DNA of 64,000 nucleotides, from assembly GCA_963082975.1 (NCBI GenBank), contig OY720347.1, positions 15,544,225 through 15,608,224 of the forward strand, read 5' to 3'. Position 1 is the stretch's first letter, and the number at the start of each line of letters is the position of its first letter. The position numbers and the translations under genes are program-made. This document shows positions 44,540 through 55,775 of this stretch, in pieces. Source of the DNA: Labia minor (lineage: Eukaryota > Arthropoda > Insecta > Dermaptera > Spongiphoridae). The notes below the pieces were generated by a model that ran no database searches, was not told the DNA's origin, and saw only the letters and a list, made by a program, of their open reading frames with translations.

Positions 44540-45340
44540 GGGGGGTGGGCATATTCGACGGCGCTTTGGAAGAGCGCCTAGTACGATTTGGTTATGATCT
44601 GTCACCTGATTGTTTTTATTTGGGTGGAAACATTGAACTTCAAAGAGAAATTTTCAATTATACTAAGTTAATGATGAATAGAGGTAAAATACTGAAGGGC
44701 TCTTGATCTTTACAAACCCTCACACCCTTTTAAACTCAGTTAGTGCCAGAGGTTCACACCATAAGTCCAAGTCAGATGAACAATCTACTTTCAATGACAA
44801 GAATGTTGGTGTGCAACGGAAGGGCAATTTCAGTCACTAAGTCAGGGTTAAGAGGCAAACTGAAGGCTAATTACTCTGGTCGCGCAGTAAAGGAAAGGGA
44901 TGGAGGTGGGGGTGGGGGTACAAAGCCCCGCGGGATTTCTCCTTGGCAATCTCAAAGGACCCATTCTATTATAAAGCATCCTCTACAAATTTCCACAAGA
45001 CGATGACTTTTCGTCCGCGCGAGTATTTTGGTAACCCTTTTGATATTAAATAAACTTTATCAATAGATTTGTGATGGTCTGGTTCTGAGTGAAATTGTTT
45101 TATGCGAATAAAGTTAATTAATTTCTAAACGAGATAATTAGAGAAAGAGTTGTCACTCCAGTAAAAGAGAGGACTGATGAATATCGTAGAAGCTTGATGA
45201 TCGTTTATTGTTACTAAGTTAGCAACTTTTAGGGGGAGTCTAAGTATTGAATGCCTTTGCGCGCGGGCCAACTTGCATGCAACCCAAACGTTACCAGCCA
45301 ACTTTGCAATCCCAAACAGGCAAGACTTCTTTGAAATAGA
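44540..45340. other. 800-bp GC-richer island, unidentified
   Basis: Longest mixed-composition stretch without an assignment. It contains TTCGACGGCGCTTTGGAAGA, GTGGGGGTACAAAGCCCCGC and GCGCGCGGGCCAACTTGC. A frame of about 50 residues (IFDGALEERLVRFGYDLSPD onwards, 44553-44705) looks more protein-like than most here but matches nothing I know and has no ATG or splice partner. Confidence 0.35.
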
Positions 45341-45903
45341 AAGCAATACCTACAACTAAGCAAAGGGAAAATTTACTGTGAGATAAATTTTATAAATTGA
45401 AACGATTAAATTTATTCAATTAGCAAAAGTATGCACGATCTCTGTTGTTAAAGATGAGATTTAGGAGACAAAAAGAATTTTCTAAAAGTATGTACAAACT
45501 AAGTTTAATTCTCAAATAGACTAAAACAGAGTAAGAAATAATTTTGTTATTTATTGTGAATTGTTTGCAATTCAAAGAAACTGAAAACTATGTAAAACAA
45601 TTCAATGAAAATTTTAATTTGAAAAATCTTTCCCTTTGAGTAGCCCAATAAAATTTTATCTTGATAGTATTTTTATTTTTAAAATCAGATCAAAGAAAAT
45701 TACTATAATTGAAGTGTATTGAATTGTTTGTTATTCTTTTTGTTAAAAGGCAAAATTCACTTAAACTTTATTTTTATAAATTTTTAATAATAGAATATAA
45801 AAATTTGTAATATAATAATTTAAGGTGATAGACCGTTGGAAGTAAATAACGATGTTCTTCTATTCGAATAGATTGTTTCCAATAACTATTGAATAAGCTG
45901 TAA

Positions 45904-45949
<46 letters not shown>

Positions 45950-46239
45950 ATTTAAATAATAACATTTATTATTAATCTTTAATAGGTAAAGAATAACATT
46001 GAAAAATATTTTACTATATTGAAGTATTTAAATATTGTTATTCTTCTATTGGGAACCAAGACCTAGGGTCAGGAAATGGACCTAGAACTAACCTAACCGT
46101 CAGTAAGAAAATCACCTCCACATAATTTAGAAATTAAATGGTATTCATTTAAATTAACATTTGAGAGAGGTCAATATAAATAATAAAAATAATATAGCTA
46201 TATAATTTTAATAATTCTATTTCATAAATATATATATAT
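45341..46239. other. AT-rich intergenic DNA
   Basis: No gene. A (TA)n microsatellite lies at about 45910-45943. Confidence 0.5.
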
Positions 46240-46242
46240 ATA

Positions 46243-46676
46243 CACGAGGTTTGTTCAAAAGAAAAGGTGAATTTTGAATTATTTCGAAAAGTATTTATTT
46301 ATTCATCAATATCCATTTTGCCCCCTTCAAAGTAATTCCCCTCAGATATAATGAATTTATGCCAGCGCTTCTTCTAATCGTCGAAGCACTTATAAATGCG
46401 CTTTAGCTCGTTCTTCGATTCCGACTTCATCGCATCAATTGTGGCCAAACCCTTTATTCAATTTTTAATGTGAAAATTTAATACAGATTCTTTAAAAAAA
46501 GAAGAACATACAAAAACTACATTTTTCAAGTGTCAAAAACAAACTACTAATCCAAAATGGCTGATAATGTTAAAATATGAGAACATATGTGTACCAACAA
46601 AACCAAAAAAATTTCGATAATCGAATGTACACAGGCCACGAAAATTCAAAATTCACCTTTTCTTTTGAACAGAACG
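46243..46676 (-). mobile_element. Deleted mariner element (second type)
   Basis: The inverted ends TTGTTCAAAAGAAAAGGTGA...ATTTTGAATT and AATTCAAAATTCACCTTTTC...TTTTGAACAG enclose about 430 bp. On the minus strand a transposase C-terminus remains (KKRWHKFIISEGNYFEGG-like, about 46390-46310). The catalytic part is gone. Confidence 0.8.
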
Positions 46677-46689
46677 TGTGTGTGTATAT

Positions 46690-47400
46690 ATGTGTGTATC
46701 TGTATATTAATTATTATAATATGTGTCAGCTAATTAATATTTAAGAATAAAAAGATATTTTTTTAATAAATTAATAGCTATACATTCCTTTGTATGGTTT
46801 TCTTTCTTTAGGTGTAACTACAAGAAAATTCAATCAAAAATATGTTATCATGTTGAATTTTAAAAGGAAGATTAATTTTTCATACAATTATAACAGGTGT
46901 TTTTTTGAATTAAACCATATTCCTAATTAAATTTTAATTAAAATTTTTTTCAAAGTTCATTTACAGCTGTTTCTTTTTTAAGTAAGAAAATATTGAATTG
47001 TTATTTTTTTTTCAATTAAAAAAAAAACTTTTCCTTTATAAAAGGTTAAAAGTGTTGAAGTGTTGGTTAACTTGTCACAATAGAAACGAAAAAAAATTGC
47101 AAATTATTAAAAGTAGTTAATATTAAGATTTGCATTATCTACAAATTTAATTTAATTAACTCATCAAATAGTAATTATTATTAGCTAACAAATTTTGAAA
47201 TTATTATTATTTTTTAATCAAAATTATATTGTATTGATGAAAGGATTAACATTCCATTCACCTTATAAAAATAATGACATTTTTACTTGCCAGAAACTGT
47301 ATTATAAATTTAGCAACCGCTTATTATTTTTATAATTAACATAATCTGTAAATGCATATAATAAAATCTTTCCTATTTAATTCCATTTAAATATAAGTAT
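46690..47400. other. AT-rich intergenic DNA
   Basis: Low-complexity AT-rich DNA with short A- and T-runs; nothing recognised. Confidence 0.5.
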
Positions 47401-47401
47401 A

Positions 47402-48140
47402 CTAGCAGCTCAGACTGCTTTCGACCCTCTTCGCACCTAAACAGGGAGCTTTGCCCCCTTTACCCCCGAAGCAGTGGTGTATTGGGAGGGGAACGCGGAG
47501 GAACGACGTTCCCTTACCTTTTTTCAGAACCAGAACTCGTTCCAGTACTTTTTCATGTCCCGACAACTCTCACTTAAATCTGCTGTTAGAATTTTTTTTT
47601 GTGTTCGATAATATTTTGTATAGTAAGAATAAGAAAGAATAATAAATTATATGGAAAAAAATAGTTTGCTGAAAATAGGACTTTTTTTGCTCCCACTATG
47701 CGTACCCTTACTTCTTATTTTACCAATACATCACTGCCCCGAAATAATACGTATTATTTGTTTGAAAGTCTGTATGTAATGTTTTCATTTATTTTGATTT
47801 GTAAAAATAAAACTAACTTTTTTTAACTTATTTGGTTTTCCCACAACCATACAAAGTTTAAATAAATACAAATATTTATTTTTTTAATTTAAATACAATT
47901 TAATTTAAACTTCTGAGTCATAAAAAGTCACAGAAATATTGAAATTTTTTAGCAAGATTAGATTTGATGTTAATGTTGTCCAATTTGGCATTAATCCGCA
48001 TTGATATTCTCCTAAGATTAGAAAAAACTTATAAATTGAGTCCTACCCCAGTCCAATCAATTAACCTATCCAAGTTGCATGAGAAATAATAATAATCAAA
48101 TAATACTTATATTTTAATATTATATAATAATTAAATATTC
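47402..48140 (-). mobile_element. Helitron-like 3' end, minus orientation
   Basis: The 3' terminus CTAG is at 47405-47402 read on the minus strand (GTCTGAGCTGCTAG), next to a host T. It matches, inverted, the end at 56608 (TTTGAAAGTCTGTA, ACTGGGGTAGGACT, ATCTTAGGAGAATATC blocks). Interrupted by a hAT MITE at 47472-47736. Non-coding. Confidence 0.65.
47472..47736 (+). mobile_element. hAT MITE (family 1), intact, inside Helitron end
   Basis: The termini CAGTGGTGTATTGGGAGGGG and (inverted) CAGTGATGTATTGGTAAAAT enclose 265 bp. The 8-bp duplication is CCCCGAAG/CCCCGAAA (one mismatch) at 47464-47471 and 47737-47744. The uninterrupted target can be read at 56563-56572 in the sister Helitron. Confidence 0.85.
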
Positions 48141-48173
48141 AAATTTTGAGACCCTCGAAATTTGGGAGCTTTT

Positions 48174-48965
48174 GAAAGCAATGGATAGATTCGAGATATT
48201 CTAACATTCTAAAATACATCTACGAAAAGGCGACAAAAAAGATAAGAGTCGAAGAAGATATGATAAGATCTAAAATAAAAGTTGAAAGAGGAGTACGACA
48301 AGGTGATACAATTTCACCCAAATTTCTCATCTTAGCTTTAAAAGATGTATTCAAAAAACTTTAAAAGTTGTGATTAAGATCAATACCACAAAAACAAAAT
48401 TGTTGGCATCTGATAACATGAATATATTTTATGACAGAACTGCTATCGAAAACGTTGAGACTTGTTTAACTTGGCCAAACCATTTCAATTTTCAAATAAC
48501 AGCAAACTATCGAGATGAAATAACCAGAAAAATACATTGAGGATGGACTGCCTTTGGAAAGCTATCTCTTTTATACATATTCAAAAAACTGTACTATACA
48601 CCTTAAAAAGTGAAGTATTCGGCAATTGTGATGACTTGCGGACTTACTAAGACTAATAGATCAAATAAAAGAGTAGAAGAGATAAGAGAAAATACAAAAG
48701 TAACAGATATACTATATTTAGGAAAATTTTGGAACTCAAGTGTCATGTCACAATACAAATAGGAAGGTAGACCTCAAAAGTGGGTGAATGAAAATCTAGT
48801 TTATCAAAATGAGGTGCAGGAAGGCCTCTTATGGGATGGGATGACGACATCAGACATTTGACGAATAGAAGATGGCTCCAAGTGGCTCAAAACAGGAAAC
48901 AATGGCATTTGATAAGTTTGATGTCCAGAAAAGGATAAAAACCGACTAAGAAGAAGAAAAGAATA
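48174..48965 (+). pseudogene. RTE-like endonuclease-reverse transcriptase pseudogene
   Basis: Readable pieces: IRSKIKVERGVRQGDTISPKFLILALKDVF (RT motif around 48270-48360), KIYILKK-type text, then a C-terminal RPQKWVNENLVYQ segment and WDDDIRHLTNRRWLQVAQNRKQWHL (48835-48910), the typical tail of RTE-clade elements. Large internal deletions (the catalytic YADD region is missing) and stops. Confidence 0.75.
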
Positions 48966-48998
48966 AAAAACTTAATAAAGTGATATATAATTCAATAT

Positions 48999-49560
48999 CA
49001 TAGCATAAAGAAAGTATAAGTATAAAACATATATAAAAAGAATTAATATATAATATATTGGCAAAAAAAATCGAATTATTACTTTCATTAAGACCAATAA
49101 AACGAAAATTATATTAGATATATAAAAATCATTAATATATTAAACATATATATTAAAAACAGAATAAATTGATATATAATAGTATATCATAGCGTAAGTA
49201 TACATATATTTTTATAATTAAAATTAGTCGAAAAATCGTATTAATATTTTAATTAAGGCTTATAAAACGAAAATTATAAAAGATATATAGATAAAAATGA
49301 TTAATGTATTATTATATATAATCAAAAACTTAATAAAGTGGAATATAAATTCATATCATAGCGTAATAATTGCATATAATTAGAAATTGGCCAAAACAAA
49401 AATCGCATTAATACTTTGACTAAGACCAATAAAAGGCAAATTATAAAAGATATATAGATAAAAATGATTAATATATTATATTATTATATTTAATCAAAAT
49501 CTGAATATATATATTTTTATATATAATTCGAACTCATAGCGAAAATATTTTATATACTTA
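48999..49560. repeat. Degenerate ~180-bp tandem repeat, four units
   Basis: The landmark CATAGCGTAA (with variants) recurs at 48999, 49188, 49357 and 49535, each followed by a GGCCAAAA/AATCGTATTAATACTTT block and AAGACCAATAAAACGAAAATTATAAAAGATATATAGAT-like text (longest identical piece under 20 bases). AT-rich, non-coding. Confidence 0.7.
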
Positions 49561-50348
49561 TGAAATTGGCCGAAAATTATACTAATACTCTAAAAGTGTC
49601 GATTAATTTCTGACAATGAATATAAAATTAATAATTCTAGCAATTCTTATACAAAGTATTAAGTATTAAAATATTTAAATTTTTATTTTAATTTCTAATA
49701 TTCAAATAAAATTTCAACTATTTATATTATTCTAAATTATTTATTCTAATATATTTTAATTAATTGAATAAAATATGTATCTTAAATTATCATTTTTTAA
49801 AAATTATTTTTACAATTAGTTTATTTAAAAGCATAGACTATAAAATTAACTATAAAAATAACAGAAAATTTTTTTTTTCGTGTTTTATGTCAAAAATATT
49901 TATTTTTTAAAAGGACAATTGAAATTACTAAATTACACTTTGTTTTTGTTTTAGTTTAATTATTCAATTTTTAATTACCAATTTATTTTAAGTGGAAAAA
50001 TGCTTAATAGATTACATAAAAATGAAAATATGATTTTGAAACAAATAATATATATAAAGTATTTAACGCCTTATATTGAATACAATTAATAATTTTGAAA
50101 TTAAAAAAAAAATAATTGAGATAAACTTTATAAATTTAAACTTAAACAAAACACTAATTGTAAAGTTGCTTTTTTATTTATTATGTTTAATAAATTCACT
50201 TTTGTGATTTTCAATTGATAAAAAATAATAATAAATCCTAAATAAATTAAAAACAAATGAATATTTGAATTTGATTAATTGATCATATTCATATTCATTT
50301 AAATGTAAATTAATTAAAATTTTGAAGATCAACTTGCTTTTATAATTA
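49561..50348. other. AT-rich intergenic DNA
   Basis: Only low-complexity AT-rich DNA with decayed repeat remnants; no gene. Confidence 0.5.
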
Positions 50349-50863
50349 AAATAAGCTGGAGTGTCTCCACTCGACTATCTCGCAATTTGAATTCGATTAA
50401 ATAACATATATTATATTTAAATTAAATTTAATTAATTTTAAATTATAAAATAAAATTGTTAAATAATATTTATTATACCAGCGCATGTTTGGCTCTTTGT
50501 TGATGGCAACACGTCACTTTGCAGTGTTAAAAAATTAATTCCGGTACTTTCAGCGATTCAATCAAGCTGAAATTCTATATATACTAGTTTTATACAATTT
50601 ATAATCATGTGAAAAAATCAAACATATATCTTTATTTTTACGGTCACTTTAGAGGAAAAAAATCAAAATGTTTTAGATAATGACCCTCTTCCGGTTGAGC
50701 TACATTTCTCAAAAGTTAATAAAAATCTACGAATTTTGAATAATGCACGTGTACCAAATTTCATGATTCTAGCTCAAACCGTTTTTGCTTAATCTTGTCT
50801 ATATACTCACACACATACATACACACACACACACACACAGACATTTTTCTCAACCTTAGTGGA
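50349..50863 (+). repeat. Interspersed repeat family B, copy 4, left part
   Basis: Starts TAAGCTGGAGTGTCTCCACT and runs to the (AC)n stretch and CATTTTTCTCAACCTTAGTG. It is cut at AATGACTCA by the foldback element and resumes at 55698. Confidence 0.8.
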
Positions 50864-51239
50864 AATGACTCAATGTGCGTGAAGTTAGCACCGCCATTTT
50901 ATAATTCCAGAAAAAACGCAATTGTGCTAGGTTGTGCTAAGTTTGTGCTACGTTGTGCCGCAAACGCCAGTCACCCATCTCAAAAAACAAACCGGAAAAT
51001 CAAAAAAAACCGGTTTTTTTGCTGGCACCGCCATTTTGTTTTTCCAAAAAAACAAAAATTGTGCTGGATACTATCTTGGCTACTAAACATTGTGCCGCAA
51101 ACAGAACAACTCTGGCTCTTTCCGTTTAGGAGAAAAAAAATATCCAAATTTAATATTATAAGACATAGTATTAAACCTCTTATAATTTTTTCAGAGAGAG
51201 AGATAAACAAATTATGCGAGTTGTGCTAAGTTGTGCTGG

Positions 51240-51808
51240 TTGAATACAACAAAGTATCATTCATTAATAAAATAAATGTTGCATAGCTTGCGAAAAAAAT
51301 GGCAAAAAGTAAGATAGCAAAAACTGAAAATTTACATTTTTGAATTTTCGAAAGTTGTGCTGAATTGTGCTAGTCGAGCACAACAACTTTCCCTAATGGC
51401 ACAATTTCGTCAGATCAAAACTGTCCATGGTACAGGCCAAAATAGCTTTAGGTTTGCCCGGTAATCATTATTTCGATCTTTAATTGCATTTTAATCTCGA
51501 ACCATTACAGAAATCCAAATTCTGCGAGTTGTGCTAAGTTGTGCTGGTTGAATACAACAAAGTATCATTCATTAATAAAATAAAAGTTACGTAGCTTACC
51601 AAAAAAAAAATGGCAAAAATTAAAATAGAAAAACCGAAATTTTACATTTTTGAATTTTCGAAAGTTGTGCTGAATTGTGCTAGTCGAGCACAACAACTTT
51701 CCCTAATGGCACAATTTCGTCAGATCAAAACTGTCCATGGTACAGCCCAAAATAGCTTTATGTTTGCTCGCTAATCATTATTTCGATCTTTAATTGCATG
51801 CATCTCTC
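51240..51808 (+). repeat. 308-bp tandem array (left arm, two units)
   Basis: The same unit as the right arm in the opposite orientation, 310 bp apart. The second unit is type B. The array stops at about 51808 inside the CTCGAACCATTACAG landmark, where the AT-rich spacer begins. Confidence 0.85.
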
Positions 51809-52627
51809 GAACTATATAATATAATTATATAAATTAAATATTTTTAAAACAAAAAAATATGAATGATTTTATGTATTAATATTTTAATCAATTATGATTG
51901 AATTTGGGTTCCAAGCCATCCACTCAGGAATACAATAACTAATAGTTTATTGGAATTTAAGATGAAGAATTTCCATATAATAAAGTGGTTCAAAAGATCA
52001 TTTAATCACCACTATACTAATCGACCAGAAACTAATAATATTCTATTGAAATAGTTTTAGAATCTAAATGTAATAATTTTGACATTATTATTATTTTATT
52101 GAGTTTTCTTTAATTATTATTATTTTTATTATAATTATAATTGTTATGTTACTATAATATATATGTTAGGAAGTTAGGAAATAACATATTATGATTAATT
52201 ATTATGTAATTCACAAATTTGATTTTACATAAATGTTTGGATAAATTTGTATATTATAAATTTAATATTTTATTTTTATTTGTTTTATCTTCTATTATGT
52301 TTTATAATAAAATTTAAAAATGGAATATATTCCTTTTGAATCTGATTATTTAATATTGCTTTAAAAAATTATCAGTAAGAAGTTCACTCTATATCTATAA
52401 AAATAAAAGCATGTAAGTATAAGAATTTATATTTATATGAGAAATTGCAATGAAATTTCATGGAGGATTGTTTATAATGAAGTGTAATTTTAAACTGTAT
52501 TTGAAATAAAAAATCAAAAAATTGGGACCGAATTTTTTACGTAAGTATACTTTATATTTATAAAATATAAACAAAAAAATTTATATATATATATGAATGG
52601 TTAATGGAGAGTGTTTATGGGCCTATC
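51809..52627. other. AT-rich spacer of the foldback element
   Basis: About 820 bp between the arms with no open frame of note and no match to the arms or other repeats. It may be the element's loop or trapped genomic DNA. It ends at an extra copy of the terminus (52628). Confidence 0.6.
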
Positions 52628-52679
52628 ATGTGCGTGAAGCTAGCACCGCCATTTTATCATTACCCAAAAATTACAGTTT

Positions 52680-55330
52680 TTCAGTTTTTGATCTGACGAA
52701 ATTATGCAATTAGGGAAAGTGTTGTGCTTGACTAGCACAACTCAGCACAACTTTCGAAAATTCAAAAATGTAAATTTCAGTTTTTCCTACATTACTTTTT
52801 GCCATTTTTTTGGCAAGTTACGCACTTTTCGATACAACTATCAACAGTTCCTTATAGTACTCCGTCGGCACAACTTAGCACAACTCGCAGAATTTATATT
52901 TCTGTAACGGTTCGAGATTAAAATGAAATTAAAGATCGAAATAATGATTAGCGGGCAAACCAAAATTTATTTTGGGCTGTACCATGGACAGTTTTGATCT
53001 GACGAAATTGTGTCATTAGGGAAAGTTGTTGTACTCGACTAGCACAATTCAGCACAACTTTCGAAAATTCAAAAATGTAAATTTTAAGTTTTTCCTACAT
53101 TAATATTTTCCATTTGTTTTGGTAAGCTACGCAATTTTTATTTTATTAATGAATGATACTTTGTTGTATTCAACCAGCACAACTTAGCACAACCCGCAGA
53201 ATTTGGATTTCTGTAATGGTTCGAGATTAAAATGCAATTAAAGATCGAAATAATGATTAGCGGGCAAACCTAAAGCTATTTTGGCCTGTACCATGGACAG
53301 TTTTGATCTGACGAAATTGTGCCTTTAGGGAAAGTTGTTGTGCTCGACTAGCACAATTCAGCACAACTTTCGAAAATTCAAAAATGTAAATTTTAAGTTT
53401 TTCCTACATTAATATTTTCCATTTGTTTTGGTAAGCTACGCAATTTTTATTTTATTAATGAATGATACTTTGTTGTATTCAACCAGCACAACTTAGCACA
53501 ACTCGCAGAATATATTTTTCTGTAACGGTTCGAGATTAAAATGAAATTAAAAATCGAAATAATGATTAGCGGGCAAGCCAAAATCTATTTTTGGCTGTAC
53601 CATGGACAGTTTTGATCTAACGAAATTGTGCCATTAAGGAAAGTTGTTGTGCTCGACTAGCACAATTCAGCACAACTTTCGAAAATTCAAAAATGTAAAA
53701 TTTCAGTTTTTGCTACGTGACTTTTTGCCATTTTTTTGGCAAGCTACGCACTTTTCGATACAACTATCAGCATTTCCTTTTAGTACTCGGTCGGCACAAC
53801 TCAGCACAACTCGCAGAATTTGAATTTCTGTAACGGTTCGAGATTAAAATGCAATTAAAGATCGAAATAATGATTACCGGGCAAACCAAAATCTATTTTG
53901 GGCTGTACCATGGACAGTTTTGATCTGACGAATTTGTGCCATTAGGGAAAGTTGTTGTACTCGACTAGCACAATTCAGCACAACTTTCGAAAATTCAAAA
54001 ATGTAAAATTTCGGTTTTTCTATTTTAATTTTTGCCATTTTTTTTGGTAAGCTACGTAACTTTTATTTTATTAATGAATGATACTTTGTTGTATTCAACC
54101 AGCACAACTTAGCACAACCCGCAGAATTTGGATTTCTGTAATGGTTCGAGATTAAAATGCAATTAAAGATCGAAATAATGATTACCGGGCAAACCTAAAG
54201 CTATTTTGGCCTGTACCATGGACAGTTTTGATCTGACGAAATTGTGCCATTAGGGAAAGTTGTTGTACTCGACTAGCACAATTCAGCACAACTTTCGAAA
54301 ATTCAAAAATGTAAAATTTCAGTTTTTGCTACGTGACTTTTTGCCATTTTTTTGGCAAGCTACGCAATTTTTATTTTATTAATGAATGATACTTTGTTGT
54401 ATTCAACCAGCACAACTTAGCACAACCCGCAGAATTTGGATTTCTGTAATGGTTCGAGATTAAAATGCAATTAAAGATCGAAATAATGATTAGCGGGCAA
54501 ACCTAAAGCTATTTTGGCCTGTACCATGGACAGTTTTGATCTGACGAAATTGTGCCATTAGGGAAAGTTGTTGTACTCGACTAGCACAATTCAGCACAAC
54601 TTTCGAAAATTCAAAAATGTAAAATTTCGGTTTTTCTATTTTAATTTTTGCCATTTTTTTTGGTAAGCTACGTAACTTTTATTTTATTAATGAATGATAC
54701 TTTGTTGTATTCAACCAGCACAACTTAGCACAACCCGCAGAATTTGGATTTCTGTAATGGTTCGAGATTAAAATGCAATTAAAGATCGAAATAATGATTA
54801 CCGGGCAAACCTAAAGCTATTTTGGCCTGTACCATGGACAGTTTTGATCTGACGAAATTGTGCCATTAGGGAAAGTTGTTGTGCTCGACTAGCACAATTC
54901 AGCACAACTATCGAAAATTCAAAAATGTAAAATTTCAGTTTTTGCTACGTGACTTTTTGCCATTTTTTTGGCAAGCTACGCAATTTTTATTTTATTAATG
55001 AATGATACTTTGTTGTATTCAACCAGCACAACTTAGCACAACCCGCAGAATTTGGATTTCTGTAATGGTTCGAGATTAAAATGCAATTAAAGATCGAAAT
55101 AATGATTAGCGGGCAAACCTAAAGCTATTTTGGCCTGTACCATGGACAGTTTTGATCTGACGAAATTGTGCCATTAGGGAAAGTTGTTGTGCTCGACTAG
55201 CACAATTCAGCACAACTTTCGAAAATTCAAAAATGTAAATTTTCAGTTTTTGCTATCTTACTTTTTGCCATTTTTTTCGCAAGCTATGCAACATTTATTT
55301 TATTAATGAATGATACTTTGTTGTATTCAA
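52680..55330 (-). repeat. 308-bp tandem array (right arm of foldback element)
   Basis: Eight units spaced 308-309 bp. Each holds GGTTCGAGATTAAAATGCAA, GATCGAAATAATGATTA, CCATGGACAGTTTTGATCTG, GTGCTCGACTAGCACAATTC and CAACCAGCACAACTTAGCAC. Units differ in a central block: type A (TTTTTGCTACGTGAC) and type B (TTTTTCTATTTTAATTTTT) alternate between about 53690 and 54960. Confidence 0.9.
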
Positions 55331-55697
55331 CCAGCACAACTTAGCACAACTCGCATAATTTGTTTATCTCTCTCTCTGAAAAAATTATAAGAGTTTTAAT
55401 ACTATGTCTTATAATATTAAATTTGGATATTTTTTTTCTCCTAAACGGAAAGAGCCAGAGTTGTTCTGTTTGCGGCACAATGTTTAGTAGCCAAGATAGT
55501 ATCCAGCACAATTTTTGTTTTTTTGGAAAAACAAAATGGCGGTGCCAGCAAAAAAACCGGTTTTTTTTGATTTTCCGGTTTGTTTTTTGAGATGGGTGAC
55601 TGGCGTTTGCGGCACAACGTAGCACAAACTTAGCACAACCTAGCACAATTGCGTTTTTTCTGGAATTATAAAATGGCGGTGCTAACTTCACGCACAT

Positions 55698-55775
55698 AAT
55701 GACTCAGGGACCTTCAAAACGTATAAAAACATCAAAATCTCAACATTGAAAATCTCTCAGGCGAGATAGTAAAAA
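55698..55775 (+). repeat. Interspersed repeat family B, copy 4, right part
   Basis: Continues AATGACTCAGGGACCTTCAA, then ACATCAAAATCTCAACATTG and CTCAGGCGAGATAGTAAAA, completing the copy begun at 50349. Confidence 0.8.

Larger units (their letters stand above)
50873..55697. mobile_element. Foldback transposon, Mutator/FB-like, with tandem-repeat arms
   Basis: A 4825-bp insertion in repeat B with an exact 9-bp target duplication AATGACTCA (50864-50872 and 55698-55706). The termini are ATGTGCGTGAAGTTAGCACC and its exact complement. Inverted identity continues for at least 650 bp with few differences. The left arm is 50873-51808 and the right arm runs from about 52680 to 55697. The arms consist of about 308-bp tandem units: CTGTCCATGGTAC at 51421 and 51731 on the left, and the inverse at 52979, 53288, 53597, 53905, 54213, 54521, 54829 and 55137 on the right. 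An 820-bp AT-rich spacer lies between. No transposase. Long repeated arms plus a 9-bp duplication fit foldback/Mutator-type elements (known for Drosophila FB); assignment to that superfamily is inference. Confidence 0.85.

Noticed and set aside
50881..51229. Open frame of 118-144 residues in the left arm, with a near-identical frame in the right arm (55341-55697)
   Set aside because: The two are the same DNA in inverted arms, so their similarity is explained by the repeat. The peptide has no recognised domain, and the opposite strand is equally open.
52680..55330. CRISPR-like array of regular repeats
   Set aside because: The units are 308 bp of near-continuous similarity without unique spacers, in eukaryotic DNA inside an inverted-repeat transposon.
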